From Bradyrhizobium sp. SK17 (GTDB taxonomy: Bacteria > Pseudomonadota > Alphaproteobacteria > Rhizobiales > Xanthobacteraceae): 64,000 nucleotides of DNA. The notes beneath the pieces were generated by a model, which worked only from the letters and a program-made list of their open reading frames with translations, was not told the DNA's origin and searched no databases. Every line of letters starts with the position of its first letter. The first letter of the stretch is position 1. Positions 8,037 to 17,308 of this stretch are shown piece by piece. The translations under genes were made by a program, and so were the position numbers. Location: NCBI RefSeq assembly GCF_002831585.1, contig NZ_CP025113.1, forward strand, positions 4,293,001 through 4,357,000, written 5' to 3'.

Positions 8037-9170
8037 ATGATCAACTCGCGCTTTTTCAATCGCTCCGAACTGCTCGGCTTCCTGGCGCTCGCGGTGCTGC
8101 TGTTTCTGATCCTGCCGCTGTCGCTGGATATCTTCCGTCTCAATTTGGTCGCCAAATACCTGACCTACGCCTTCGTCGGCATCGGCCTCGTGCTGTGCTG
8201 GGGCTATGGCGGCATCCTGAGCCTGGGGCAGGGCGTGTTCTTCGGCCTCGGCGGCTACTGCATGGCGATGTACCTCAAGCTCGAGGCGTCGTCGGTCGCG
8301 AACACCAAGATCCAGTCGACGCCCGGCATCCCCGACTTCATGGATTGGAATCAGCTCACCTCGCTGCCCTTCTTCTGGAAGCCATTCCACAGCTTCCCGG
8401 TCACGCTGCTGGCGATCTTGCTGGTTCCCGCAGTCTTCGCGCTGATCATCGGCGCCGCGATGTTCAAGCGCCGGGTCGGTGGCGTGTACTTCGCGATCAT
8501 CACGCAAGCGATCGCCGCGATCCTCACCATCCTGATCGTGGGGCAGCAGGGCTACACCGGCGGCATCAACGGCATTACCGATTTGCGCACGCTGAACGGC
8601 TGGGACATCCGCACCGATCACGCCAAGTTCATTCTGTATTTCGTCGAGGTTGTGCTGCTGTTCGGATGCATCGTCGCCGCGCAGTTCATCCGCCTGACAA
8701 AACTCGGGCGCATCCTGGTGGCGATGAGGGAGCAGGAGGATCGTGTGCGTTTCTCCGGTTACAGCGTCGCCAACTTCAAGATCTTCGCGTTCTGCGCCGC
8801 CGCGGTGTTCGCTGCGATCGGCGGCGCGATGTTCACGCTCGAAGTCGGCTTCATGTCGCCGTCCTTCGTCGGCATCGTGCCGTCGATCGAGATGGTGATC
8901 TACACCGCGGTCGGCGGCCGGATGTCGATCTTCGGCGCGGTCTGGGGTGCGCTGCTGGTCAATTTCGCCAAGACCAGCCTCTCGGAATCCTTCCCGCAGC
9001 TCTGGCTGTTCGGTCTCGGCGCGTTGTTCATCGCGGTCGTGCTGGCCTTCCCGAACGGGCTCTCCGGCATCTGGGCGGACCACATCCAGCCCCGCATCGA
9101 TCGTCTTTTGTCATCACGCAAATCGAAATCGGCCGCCGGCCTCGTCGCCGACGGCGCACCGGCCGAGTGA
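8037..9170 (+). CDS. urtC: Urea/amide ABC transporter permease, LivM/UrtC type
   Basis: A 377-residue integral membrane protein and partner of the UrtB-type permease 17 bases upstream. Hallmarks are LCWGYGGILSLGQGVFFGLGGY near 52-73, GQQGYTGGINGITDL, and a cytoplasmic loop RILVAMREQEDRVRFSGY that contacts the ATPases in this family. It ends in a short Ser/Lys/Ala-rich tail. It is followed after 12 bases by the first ATPase gene. Confidence 0.93.
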   Translation: MINSRFFNRSELLGFLALAVLLFLILPLSLDIFRLNLVAKYLTYAFVGIGLVLCWGYGGILSLGQGVFFGLGGYCMAMYLKLEASSVANTKIQSTPGIPDFMDWNQLTSLPFFWKPFHSFPVTLLAILLVPAVFALIIGAAMFKRRVGGVYFAIITQAIAAILTILIVGQQGYTGGINGITDLRTLNGWDIRTDHAKFILYFVEVVLLFGCIVAAQFIRLTKLGRILVAMREQEDRVRFSGYSVANFKIFAFCAAAVFAAIGGAMFTLEVGFMSPSFVGIVPSIEMVIYTAVGGRMSIFGAVWGALLVNFAKTSLSESFPQLWLFGLGALFIAVVLAFPNGLSGIWADHIQPRIDRLLSSRKSKSAAGLVADGAPAE

Positions 9171-9182
9171 GGAGGGATCATC

Positions 9183-9938
9183 ATGCTCGTCGGCCATCAG
9201 CCAAAGGACTTCCTGCTCGCGGTCTCCGGTCTCACCGTGTCCTTTGACGGCTTCAAGGCGGTCAACGATCTCTCCTTCTATGTCGAGGAGAACGAGATCC
9301 GCGTCATCATCGGCCCGAACGGCGCCGGCAAGACCACGGTGCTCGACCTGATCTGCGGCAAGACCCGAGCGACATCAGGCTCGATCCAGTTCCGCGGCCA
9401 GGAGCTGACGAAACTGCGCGAGAACGAGATCGTGCAGGCCGGCGTGGGGCGCAAGTTCCAGACGCCGTCGGTGTTCGAGGATCTCACCGTGTTCGAGAAC
9501 CTCGAGATTTCGTTTCCGCGTGGCCGCACCGTGTTCGGCTCGCTGACCTTCCAGCGCGACGACACCGTCAAGCAGCGGGTCGAGGAGGTCGCCGAAATGA
9601 TCTTCCTCAAGGACCGGCTCAATACCTATGCCGACCAGCTCAGCCATGGCCAGAAGCAGTGGCTCGAGATCGGCATGCTGCTGATCCAGGATCCGGACCT
9701 CCTGATGCTCGACGAGCCGGTCGCCGGCATGAGCGTCTCCGAGCGTGCCAAGACTGCCGAGCTGCTCAACCGCATCATCAAGGACCGCTCGGTACTGGTG
9801 ATCGAGCACGACATGAAGTTCGTCGAGGACATCGCGCACAAGGTGACGGTGCTGCACCAGGGGCAGATCCTGTCCGAGGGGACCATGGAGCACGTCAAGA
9901 ACGATCCAAAAGTGATCGAAGTCTATTTGGGGCACTGA
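9183..9938 (+). CDS. urtD: Urea/amide ABC transporter ATP-binding protein, LivG/UrtD type
   Basis: A 251-residue ABC ATPase. Walker A is GPNGAGKTT (near 41-49). The signature region is LSHGQKQWLEIGMLL, the variant seen in UrtD proteins in place of LSGGQ. Walker B is LLMLDEPVAGM, followed by the H-loop IEHDM. The start follows a GGAGG motif. It acts with UrtE as the heterodimeric motor on the cytoplasmic face. A repeat element separates it from urtE. Confidence 0.94.
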   Translation: MLVGHQPKDFLLAVSGLTVSFDGFKAVNDLSFYVEENEIRVIIGPNGAGKTTVLDLICGKTRATSGSIQFRGQELTKLRENEIVQAGVGRKFQTPSVFEDLTVFENLEISFPRGRTVFGSLTFQRDDTVKQRVEEVAEMIFLKDRLNTYADQLSHGQKQWLEIGMLLIQDPDLLMLDEPVAGMSVSERAKTAELLNRIIKDRSVLVIEHDMKFVEDIAHKVTVLHQGQILSEGTMEHVKNDPKVIEVYLGH

Positions 9939-9973
9939 CGCATGGTTACGGCAAGTCGAGCCGCGAACTCGGT

Positions 9974-10107
9974 TCACCTCTCCCCCTGTGGGAGAGGTCG
10001 GATCGCATCGTTAGATGCGATCCGGGTGAGGGGTGATGCTCCCTCGTGGGACCTGAAGGCCCCCACCCGGCGCTTTGCGCCGACCTCTCCCCGGTGGGGA
10101 GAGGTGA
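9974..10107. repeat. 134-bp palindromic element with terminal inverted repeats, between urtD and urtE
   Basis: TCACCTCTCCCC (9974-9985) is the exact reverse complement of GGGGAGAGGTGA (10096-10107). Inside are three strong hairpins: ACCTCTCCC/GGGAGAGGT at 9976-9998, a perfect 10-bp stem GGATCGCATC/GATGCGATCC at 10000-10023 with loop GTTA, and ACCTCTCCCC/GGGGAGAGGT at 10083-10105. No coding potential is apparent. Similar CTCTCCCC-type palindromes recur in Bradyrhizobium and Rhodopseudomonas genomes as I recall them, so this looks like a non-autonomous or REP-like insertion inside an operon. Confidence 0.7.
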
Positions 10108-10137
10108 AGACAAGCACCCGTGCCTAGGAGCGACGAC

Positions 10138-10827
10138 ATGCTGGCAATCAATGATCTTCACGTCGCCTATGGCCAGAGCGAGGTGCTACACGGCCTCAAC
10201 GTCTCGGTCGCGTCCAACGAGATCGTCGCGATCATGGGCCGCAACGGCATGGGCAAGACCACGCTGATGAAATCCCTGATGGGCATCCTGCCGGCCAAGA
10301 GCGGCAAGATGACCATGGACGGCGCCGCGCTCGATGGCCTTAAGAGCTACGAGCGGGTGGCGAAGGGGCTCGCCTACGTGCCGCAGGGCCGCATGATCTT
10401 CTCCACCATGACGGTGAAGGAGAACATCGAGACCGGGCTCGTGGTGTCAGGCGGCTCGGAGGTGCCCGGTGACATCTACGAACTGTTCCCGGTGCTGCTC
10501 GAGATGAAGGGCCGGCGCGGCGGCAATCTCTCCGGCGGGCAGCAGCAGCAGCTCGCGATCGCCCGCGCACTTGCGACCAAGCCGAAGGTGCTGCTGCTTG
10601 ATGAGCCGACCGAAGGCATCCAGCCGTCGATCATCAAGGACATGGCGCGCACCCTGAAGCGGATCCGCGACGAGCGGGGGCTGTCGATCGTGGTCTCCGA
10701 GCAGGTGCTGAGCTTCGCGCTCGACATCGCCGACCGCGTGCTCGTCATCGAGAACGGCGAGATCGTCCGCGACGATCCGCGCGCTAGCGTCGATGCCGCG
10801 CAGATCTCAAAATATCTGTCCGTGTAA
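10138..10827 (+). CDS. urtE: Urea/amide ABC transporter ATP-binding protein, LivF/UrtE type
   Basis: A 229-residue ABC ATPase. Walker A is GRNGMGKTT, the signature is LSGGQQQQLAIARAL and Walker B is LLLDEPTEGIQPS. That last string is the UrtE/LivF-type form. The start at 10138 is preceded by TAGGAGCG; an in-frame GTG at 10120 lacks this support. The gene sits just downstream of the 134-bp repeat, so its expression relative to urtD may depend on that element. It ends 35 bases before fmdA. Confidence 0.93.
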   Translation: MLAINDLHVAYGQSEVLHGLNVSVASNEIVAIMGRNGMGKTTLMKSLMGILPAKSGKMTMDGAALDGLKSYERVAKGLAYVPQGRMIFSTMTVKENIETGLVVSGGSEVPGDIYELFPVLLEMKGRRGGNLSGGQQQQLAIARALATKPKVLLLDEPTEGIQPSIIKDMARTLKRIRDERGLSIVVSEQVLSFALDIADRVLVIENGEIVRDDPRASVDAAQISKYLSV

Positions 10828-10862
10828 CCAACCACACTCAGTAAACCAAGGGGAGCATTGCG

Positions 10863-12092
10863 ATGCCAGACACACTGATCAAGGTCGATCTCAGCAAGTC
10901 GGCTTATGAAAACGACAAGATCCATAATCGCTGGCATCCCGAGGTTCCGATCGTCGAGTGGGTCAGCCCGGGCGATGACTTCATCATCGAGACCGTCGAC
11001 TGGACCGGCGGCTTCATCAAGAACAACGATTCGGCCGACGACGTGCGCGACATCGACCTGTCGATCGTGCACTTTCTGTCCGGCCCGATCGGCGTCAAGG
11101 GCGCCGAGCCCGGCGATCTCCTGGTCGTCGACCTGCTCGATGTCGGCCCGCTCAAGGAGAGCCTGTGGGGCTTCAACGGTTTCTTCTCCAAGCAGAATGG
11201 CGGTGGCTTCCTCACCGATCACTTCCCGCTGGCGCAGAAGTCGATCTGGGACATCAAGGGGCTCTACACCTCGTCGCGCCATGTGCCCGGCGTCAACTTC
11301 GCCGGCCTGATCCATCCCGGCCTGATCGGCTGTCTGCCTGATGCCAAGATGCTGGCGGCGTGGAATGCGCGCGAAGCCGAGCTGATCGCGACCAATCCGA
11401 CCCGTGTGCCGGGCCTCGCCAATCCGCCGTTCGCGCCGACCGCGCATGCCGGCCAGGCCAAGGGCGACGTCAAGGCCAAGATCGGCCTCGAGGGCGCCCG
11501 CACCGTGCCGCCGCGCGAGCATGGCGGCAATTGCGACATCAAGGATCTGTCGCGCGGCTCGAAGATCTATTTCCCGGTCTATGTGCCGGGCGGCGGGCTC
11601 TCGATGGGCGATTTGCATTTCAGCCAGGGCGACGGCGAGATTACCTTCTGCGGCGCCATCGAGATGGCCGGCTGGCTGCACATCAAGGTCGACCTGATCA
11701 AGGACGGCGTCTCGAAATACGGCATCAAGAATCCCGTGTTCAAGCCGTCGCCGATCACGCCGAACTACAAGGACTATCTGATCTTCGAGGGCATTTCGGT
11801 CGACGAGGCCGGCAAGCAGCATTACCTCGACGTCCACATCGCCTACCGCCAGGCCTGTTTGAACGCGATCGAATATCTGAAGAAGTTCGGCTACTCCGGC
11901 GCCCAGGCCTATTCGATCCTCGGCACCGCGCCGTGCCAGGGCCACATCTCCGGCGTGGTCGACGTCCCCAATGCCTGCGCCACGCTATGGCTGCCGACGG
12001 AGATCTTCGATTTCGACATCATGCCGTCGTCGGCAGGACCGATCAAGCACATCAAGGGCGACATCCAGATGCCGATCTCGCAAGACAAGTAA
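10863..12092 (+). CDS. fmdA: Formamidase
   Basis: A 409-residue cytoplasmic hydrolase of the FmdA/acetamidase family, converting formamide to formate and ammonia. Family features run the whole length, including RWHPEVPIVEWVSPGDDF near 22-39, DIDLSIVHFLSGPIGVKGAEPGD, VPPREHGGNCDIKDLSRGS and GGLSMGDLHFSQGDGE. The length fits Methylophilus-type formamidases. It is the last enzyme of the urt-type operon, so the importer may bring in its substrate. Activity on other short amides is possible. Confidence 0.95.
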   Translation: MPDTLIKVDLSKSAYENDKIHNRWHPEVPIVEWVSPGDDFIIETVDWTGGFIKNNDSADDVRDIDLSIVHFLSGPIGVKGAEPGDLLVVDLLDVGPLKESLWGFNGFFSKQNGGGFLTDHFPLAQKSIWDIKGLYTSSRHVPGVNFAGLIHPGLIGCLPDAKMLAAWNAREAELIATNPTRVPGLANPPFAPTAHAGQAKGDVKAKIGLEGARTVPPREHGGNCDIKDLSRGSKIYFPVYVPGGGLSMGDLHFSQGDGEITFCGAIEMAGWLHIKVDLIKDGVSKYGIKNPVFKPSPITPNYKDYLIFEGISVDEAGKQHYLDVHIAYRQACLNAIEYLKKFGYSGAQAYSILGTAPCQGHISGVVDVPNACATLWLPTEIFDFDIMPSSAGPIKHIKGDIQMPISQDK

Positions 12093-12181
12093 TCCCTGCG
12101 CGAAGGGTGCGGGACGGCTGTGCTTTGGCCGCCCCGCATCCGTCGCCGGATGTCACACGACTGCGCAAGGGATTTAGGGAA

Positions 12182-12535
12182 ATGCCGATCTACGAATATC
12201 TCTGCAATGACTGCGGCCCATTCACCGACATGCGGCCGATGGCGGAATGCGACCTGCCGCAGGATTGTCCGCAATGCGAGACGACCTCGCCGCGCGTGAT
12301 CCTGACCGCGCCGGCGTTCTTCTGCATGCCCTCGGACAAGCGGAAAGCACACGCCACCAACGAGCAAAGCCGGCACGCGCCGAAGACGCTCGATCAGTAC
12401 AAGGCCGCACACGGCCCGGGCTGCGGTTGCTGCTCTTCCTCTTCCGGGAAGAAAAAGCCGGCGCGGCTGATGACCAAGACCAAGAGCGGCGCCAAGGGCT
12501 TTCCGACCGCACGTCCCTGGATGATCAGCCACTGA
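12182..12535 (+). CDS. fmdB: FmdB family zinc-ribbon protein
   Basis: A 117-residue protein opening with MPIYEYLCNDCGPFTDMRP. Two CxxC pairs (CNDC and CPQC) form the zinc ribbon of the FmdB/CxxC-CxxC-SSSS family. A Cys/Ser-rich tail (GPGCGCCSSSSGKKKP) follows. FmdB is the usual partner of formamidase operons and is proposed to be regulatory; its biochemical role is not firmly known. It follows fmdA after 89 bases, a gap that contains a GC-rich dyad but no U-tract. Confidence 0.9.
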   Translation: MPIYEYLCNDCGPFTDMRPMAECDLPQDCPQCETTSPRVILTAPAFFCMPSDKRKAHATNEQSRHAPKTLDQYKAAHGPGCGCCSSSSGKKKPARLMTKTKSGAKGFPTARPWMISH

Positions 12536-12545
12536 CGATCGCCTT

Positions 12546-13331
12546 TTAGGCCTGTTCGGCGACCTTCAGCGCTTCGGTGCGGATCTCCTCGACCAGCCGC
12601 TCCTTCAAGGCGACGAATTCCGGCGCGGTCTTGATCTTGTAGGAACGGGGATGCGGCAGGTCGACCGCGATCTCCGCCTTGATGCGGCCGGGACGGGCGC
12701 TCATCACGATGACGCGGCTGCCGAGGAAGATCGCTTCCTCGATGTCGTGGGTGACGAACAGCACCGTCTTCTGGTCGCGCTCCCAGATCCCGAGCAGCAT
12801 CTCCTGCATCAAGGCGCGGGTCTGGTTGTCGAGCGCGCCGAACGGCTCGTCGAGCAGCAGGATCTTGGGATCGTTGGCCAGCGCGCGGGCGATCGCAGTG
12901 CGCTGCTGCATGCCGCCGGACAATTGCTTGGGCCAGTGATTTTCGAAGCCGGATAGCCCGACCCGGCGGATGAAGGCGTCGGCGATCTCATGCCGTTCGG
13001 CTTGCGATGCGCCGCGCTCGCGCAGGCCGAAGGCGATGTTCTCGCGCACGGTCAGCCAGGGAAACAAAGTGTAGGACTGGAACACCATGCCGCGATCGGC
13101 ACCGGGGCCGGTGACCTCGCGGCCATCGAGGGTGACGCGGCCGCTGGTTGGCCGGTCGAGGCCTGCGATGATCCGGAGCAGGGTGGACTTGCCGCAGCCG
13201 GACGGGCCCAGGATGGTGACGAAGTCGTTGTCGCCGACGTCGAGCGTGGTCGGCTCCAGCGCCCGGGTCGGCGCGTTGCCGGCGCGGGCGGGGAAGGTGC
13301 GCGCGACCTGATCGATCCGAAGCAGGGTCAT
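12546..13331 (-). CDS. ABC transporter ATP-binding protein, nitrate/sulfonate/taurine type
   Basis: A 261-residue ATPase of the SsuB/TauB/NrtD class. Walker A is GPSGCGKST, the signature is LSGGMQQRTAIARALA and Walker B is ILLLDEPFGALD, with the H-loop VTHDIEEA. The ATG at 13331 overlaps the permease stop by four bases. An upstream in-frame extension runs through the permease gene and is not the true N-terminus. It closes a leftward hutF-hutC-SBP-permease-ATPase order. The substrate is unknown; linkage to hut genes suggests histidine or a related imidazole compound. Confidence 0.92.
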   Translation of the reverse strand: MTLLRIDQVARTFPARAGNAPTRALEPTTLDVGDNDFVTILGPSGCGKSTLLRIIAGLDRPTSGRVTLDGREVTGPGADRGMVFQSYTLFPWLTVRENIAFGLRERGASQAERHEIADAFIRRVGLSGFENHWPKQLSGGMQQRTAIARALANDPKILLLDEPFGALDNQTRALMQEMLLGIWERDQKTVLFVTHDIEEAIFLGSRVIVMSARPGRIKAEIAVDLPHPRSYKIKTAPEFVALKERLVEEIRTEALKVAEQA

Positions 13332-14104
13332 GCGAGCTTCCACGGGAACAGCCAGGCGTTGAACGCCTTGAACAGGAAATCGGAGATCAGGCCGATCAGC
13401 CCGATCACGATGATGCCGAAGATGATCTGGCCGGTGTTGAGCAGCGCCTGGCTGTCGGTGATCATGTGCCCGATGCCGGACGACGAGCCGATCAGTTCGG
13501 CGACGATGACATAGGTCCAGGCCCAGCCCAGCACCAGGCGGAGGATTTCGGCGATTTCGGGCGCGGCGGAGGGCAGCAGCACGCGGCGGATGATGCCGCC
13601 GTCGCGCGCGCCGAGCGTGTAGGCGGCCTCGACCAGATCGCGCCGCGTGGCGCCGACGGTGACGGCGACCATCAGGATGATCTGGAACACGGCGCCGATG
13701 AAGATCACCAGCAGCTTTTGCAACTCGCCGATGCCCGCCCACAGGATCAGCAGCGGGATGAAGGCGGACGCAGGCAGATAGCGCGCAAAGGACACGAACG
13801 GTTCGAGGAAGGCCTCGACCGGCTTGTAGGCTCCCATCAGCACGCCGATCGGCACCGCGATCACGGCGGCCAGCGCGAAGCCGCCGATGACGCGCCAGAT
13901 CGTCATGCCGATGTCGAACAGGAAGCCTTGCTTGGCGAGCAGCTCATAGCCTTCATGCACCATGGTCAGCGGGTTGGCGAGGAAGGTCTTCGATACATGG
14001 CCGCCGAACGTCGCCCAGGACCACAGGGCGACGAACAGCACGAAGAACGCGAGGCCATAGGCCACGCGCTGCTTCGATGTGGTGGGCTCGAGAGGACGCA
14101 TCAC
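13328..14104 (-). CDS. ABC transporter permease, SsuC/TauC type
   Basis: A 258-residue membrane protein with about six hydrophobic segments. It carries the conserved binding-protein-dependent loop EAAYTLGARDGGIIRRVLLPSAAP near 173-196. It overlaps both neighbours by four bases (ATGA), so the three genes form one translationally coupled unit. It forms the channel for the adjacent binding protein and ATPase. Confidence 0.92.
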   Translation of the reverse strand: MMRPLEPTTSKQRVAYGLAFFVLFVALWSWATFGGHVSKTFLANPLTMVHEGYELLAKQGFLFDIGMTIWRVIGGFALAAVIAVPIGVLMGAYKPVEAFLEPFVSFARYLPASAFIPLLILWAGIGELQKLLVIFIGAVFQIILMVAVTVGATRRDLVEAAYTLGARDGGIIRRVLLPSAAPEIAEILRLVLGWAWTYVIVAELIGSSSGIGHMITDSQALLNTGQIIFGIIVIGLIGLISDFLFKAFNAWLFPWKLA

Positions 14105-15045
14105 TTGATGAAGCTGGCGTCGTAGATGTCCTCGATCTTCGGCGCGGCCTTGATGATGCCGACCTCGAGCAGCAGCTCGGCGGCCTCCTTGTTGAAGGTC
14201 AGGAAGTCGCCGGCAAAGAATTTCTGGTTGGCCGCCTTGTCCTGCCAGCGCAGGTACTTGGCCGAGTTGCCGAACTGCTCGCCGGTCTGTTTCACGTCCG
14301 CGCCCATGATCTCATAGGCCTTGGCCTGATCCTTGGCGATCATGTCGAGCGCCTCGAAATAGCTGTTGGCCAGCGCCTGCGCGGCCTTCGGATTGTCGGT
14401 CAGGAATTTCGGCGTACAGCCGAACGTGTCCATCACGATCGGGTAGTCGAGCGTGGTGGCGATGATCTTGCCTTTGTCGGGCGCGGCACGCACCGTCGAC
14501 AGATAGGGCTCGTAGGTCATCGCGGCATCGTTCTGCCCCGAAACGAAGGCTTGCGCCGCTGCGGCCGGCTCCAGATTGACCACCGTGACGTCTTTCACCG
14601 TGAGGCCGTTCTTCTTCAGCATCCAGGCCAGCGCGAAATACGGCGAGGTGCCCGGCGCCGAGGCCGCAACGGTCTTGCCCTTGAGGTCCTTGATCGCCGC
14701 GACGTCGTTGCGCACGGCCATGCCGTCGGCGCCATAGCTCTTGTCGAGCTGGAAGATCTGCTTGGTCGCGACGCCGTTGGCGTTCCAGGAGATCCAGGTC
14801 TCGACCGTGGTGGCGGCACATTGGATGTCGCCCGAGGCGATCGCGAGGTGCCGGTCCTTCTGCGGGATCTTCTTCAAGGTGACGTCGAGCCCGTTCTTCT
14901 TGAAGATGCCGGCCTCCTTGGCGAGCGTCAGCGGCGCGAAGCCGGTCCATCCGGAGATGCCGACGCCGACCTTGACGTCATCCGTGAACGCGGTGGTCGA
15001 CGCCAGTAAAGCGATGATTGCTGGAAATAGTTTGACAGAACGCAT
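14101..15045 (-). CDS. NMT1/SsuA-type ABC transporter substrate-binding protein, hut-linked
   Basis: A 314-residue periplasmic binding protein with an N-terminal signal (MRSVKLFPAIIALLASTTAFT). It has the NMT1/THI5-like pattern KVGVGISGWTGFAPLTLAKEAGIFKKNGLDV, then GKTVAASAPGTSPYFALAWML. It starts 130 bases downstream of hutC and is followed by its permease and ATPase. Known hut-linked importers in rhizobia (HutXWV) belong to another family, so an imidazole ligand is inferred from position only. Confidence 0.88.
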   Translation of the reverse strand: MRSVKLFPAIIALLASTTAFTDDVKVGVGISGWTGFAPLTLAKEAGIFKKNGLDVTLKKIPQKDRHLAIASGDIQCAATTVETWISWNANGVATKQIFQLDKSYGADGMAVRNDVAAIKDLKGKTVAASAPGTSPYFALAWMLKKNGLTVKDVTVVNLEPAAAAQAFVSGQNDAAMTYEPYLSTVRAAPDKGKIIATTLDYPIVMDTFGCTPKFLTDNPKAAQALANSYFEALDMIAKDQAKAYEIMGADVKQTGEQFGNSAKYLRWQDKAANQKFFAGDFLTFNKEAAELLLEVGIIKAAPKIEDIYDASFIK

Positions 15046-15175
15046 GATTGCCCCCCTTTGCGAAATGATGGATTGAACCCGGTTGATGGTCTCACGTCAG
15101 TCGCGGCGGATTGCCGCATCAAACACGTTGTGGCGCATCATGCACTGCATGAATTGTGCCGCAAGAAAAGATCCG

Positions 15176-15919
15176 TCAGCCTCCCTTGAAGCGCGCCACC
15201 AGACGGTGCGTCTCGCCGGGATAATGCAGCCGCACCGCCGTCACCGTGCGTGCGCTGCGCCAGGTGTAGCGGTCGATCACGAGGCAGGGCGCGCCGACCG
15301 CGATGTCGAGGGCTTTTGCGGTGTGATCATCGGCAATCACCGCGCTGATCGTGTGCTCGGCTTCCGTCCACGGCACGTGATGCAGCAGCCATGATCCCGG
15401 CGGTTCGCGTGCAAAATCGGCGTTCGCGGCTTCCGGAACCGTGGTGAGATCGATCAGCCTGTCCTCGACCGCGAACGGCACGTTGTCGGCGCTGTGGCGG
15501 CAGGCGATCGCGATCACCTTGCCGGCGGTGCTGACGCCGAGCCGGGCGCGATCGGCTGACGTTGCGGTGCGACGCCGGCAATCGATCAGCTGATAGCCGT
15601 AAGCACGGCCGAGCGCGCTGATCTCGGCCCTGATGTCGGCGATCTTGAGCACGGCCGACATGTGCTGCGGACGGCGCACGAACGTGCCGGCGCGCCGCCG
15701 CCGCTCGATCAGGTCGGCTTGCGCCAGTTCGGACAGCGCCTTGTTCACCGTCATCCGCGAGCAGCGATAGCGCGCCATCAGCTGGTGCTCGAACGGGATG
15801 CGGTGACCGGGCGGCCACTCGCCGGTCAGGATCCGGGTCTCGATGTCGAGCCGGATTCGCTTGTACAGCGTCGGCTTGCCGACCGCATTGGCCTTGGCCC
15901 GATCCGAAGCGAGGCTCAT
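15176..15919 (-). CDS. hutC: Histidine utilisation repressor HutC (GntR/UTRA)
   Basis: A 247-residue regulator. The N-terminal GntR winged helix (about 18-85) contains LMARYRCSRMTVNKALSELA and IERRRRAGTFVRRP. The C-terminal UTRA domain (about 100-240) binds the effector, urocanate in characterised HutC proteins. The gene overlaps hutF by four bases and lies in the leftward arm of the hut cluster. It probably represses both arms through the palindrome at 17309-17328. Confidence 0.92.
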   Translation of the reverse strand: MSLASDRAKANAVGKPTLYKRIRLDIETRILTGEWPPGHRIPFEHQLMARYRCSRMTVNKALSELAQADLIERRRRAGTFVRRPQHMSAVLKIADIRAEISALGRAYGYQLIDCRRRTATSADRARLGVSTAGKVIAIACRHSADNVPFAVEDRLIDLTTVPEAANADFAREPPGSWLLHHVPWTEAEHTISAVIADDHTAKALDIAVGAPCLVIDRYTWRSARTVTAVRLHYPGETHRLVARFKGG

Positions 15920-17274
15920 GCGATGAGCCTTCGGACGCTGGCATTGAACCGCTCGCGCGCGCTGTCGCGCAGCCGGTGCCGCCCGCCCGCGACCAGCCTG
16001 TCGCCGTCGGCCCAGACGCAGTCGATCGCATCGCTGCCGGCCGCGAACAGCCAGCCATCGAGCACCGCATCACCCGACCGTCCCGCGAGTGATGGATGCG
16101 CGGTGTCGAGGCTGACGATGTCGGCGCGGGCGCCGGGTACCAGCCCGGACTTCCCTTGCGCCAGCGCCTGCGCGCCGCCCGCGAGGGCGTGATCGAACAG
16201 GGCGCGCCCGGTGGACGCGCCGGGACGCCCAGAAAGTACATTGCGCTCGCGGTGTTTCAGCCGCTGGCCGTATTCGAGCTGGCGCAGTTCGTCGGCGACG
16301 CCGACCAGCACGTTGGAATCGGTGCCGATGCCGAACCGGCCGCCCGCGGCGAGGAATTCGCGCGCCGCAAAGATGCCGTCGCCGAGGCTGGCCTCGGTGA
16401 CGGGACAGAGGCCGGCAACCGCGCCGCTGCCGGCGAGCGCCGCGACTTCCTGCTCCGTCATGTGCGTCGCATGGATCAGGCACCAGCGTTGGTCGACGGG
16501 CGCGTGGTCGAGCAGCCATTGCACCGGTCGCTGTCCCGACCAGGCGAGGCAATCCTCCACCTCGCGCACCTGCTCGGCGGCGTGGATGTGGATGGGGTCT
16601 GCACCGGCGAGCGGAATGATCGCCGCGAGTTCATCTGGCGCCACCGCACGCAGGCTGTGCGGTGCGATGCCGATATTGGCGCCGGGCAGGTTTCGGATCG
16701 CATCGCGTGAAGCCACCATCAGCGCCGCGAACTGGTCGACCGAGCAGATGAAGCGGCGTTGTCCGGCATGCGGCGCAGCGCCGCCGAACGTGCCGTGTGC
16801 ATAGAAGCTCGGCAGCAGGGTGAGGCCGATGCCGGCGGCGTCGGATGCCTCCGCGATGCGCATCGCCATCTCGGCGGGGTTGGCGTAAGGCGAGCCGTCG
16901 CGATCGTGGTGGAGGTAGTGAAACTCACCGACGCGGGTGAAGCCGCGCTCAAGCATCTCGACATAGAGCAAGGTGGCAACGGCAGTGACGTCGTCCGGCG
17001 TCATCGTCAGCGCGAAGCGATACATGGTCTCGCGCCAGGTCCAGAACGTATCCGTCGTATCGCCACGCAGTTCCGCGAGCCCGGCCATGCCGCGCTGAAA
17101 GGCGTGGCTGTGCAGGCTCGCCAATCCCGGAACCGCCAGTTGGTGCCGTTCGTCTTCGCTGGTGGATGCAACACCAGCCGTCACCGAGGCGATCACGCCG
17201 TCGGTGAACTCGATCCGCACGTCATTGGCCCAGCCCGAGGGCAGCAGCGCGAATGCGAAATGCAGTCGTGTCAT
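15916..17274 (-). CDS. hutF: Formimidoylglutamate deiminase
   Basis: A 452-residue amidohydrolase-superfamily enzyme converting N-formimidoyl-glutamate to N-formylglutamate and ammonia. The metal-binding strand [15 protein letters not shown] lies near residues 55-69. Further metal and substrate motifs include [20 protein letters not shown] and GTDSNVLV. HutF marks the five-step histidine pathway, which needs a formylglutamate deformylase (HutG); none is seen in this window. It is divergent from hutI. Confidence 0.93.
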   Translation of the reverse strand: MTRLHFAFALLPSGWANDVRIEFTDGVIASVTAGVASTSEDERHQLAVPGLASLHSHAFQRGMAGLAELRGDTTDTFWTWRETMYRFALTMTPDDVTAVATLLYVEMLERGFTRVGEFHYLHHDRDGSPYANPAEMAMRIAEASDAAGIGLTLLPSFYAHGTFGGAAPHAGQRRFICSVDQFAALMVASRDAIRNLPGANIGIAPHSLRAVAPDELAAIIPLAGADPIHIHAAEQVREVEDCLAWSGQRPVQWLLDHAPVDQRWCLIHATHMTEQEVAALAGSGAVAGLCPVTEASLGDGIFAAREFLAAGGRFGIGTDSNVLVGVADELRQLEYGQRLKHRERNVLSGRPGASTGRALFDHALAGGAQALAQGKSGLVPGARADIVSLDTAHPSLAGRSGDAVLDGWLFAAGSDAIDCVWADGDRLVAGGRHRLRDSARERFNASVRRLIA

Positions 17275-17308
17275 TTTTCCACGCCGGCTGGACAGAACCG
17301 GGACACGA

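Noticed and set aside
9974..10107. CRISPR array or riboswitch
   Set aside because: The segment is a single element with terminal inverted repeats and internal hairpins. There are no regularly spaced direct repeats with unique spacers and no known aptamer pattern.
12093..12181. Intrinsic terminator between fmdA and fmdB
   Set aside because: A GC-rich dyad (GGGTGCGGG...CCCGCATCC) is visible, but there is no U-tract and fmdB follows closely, so read-through is likely.
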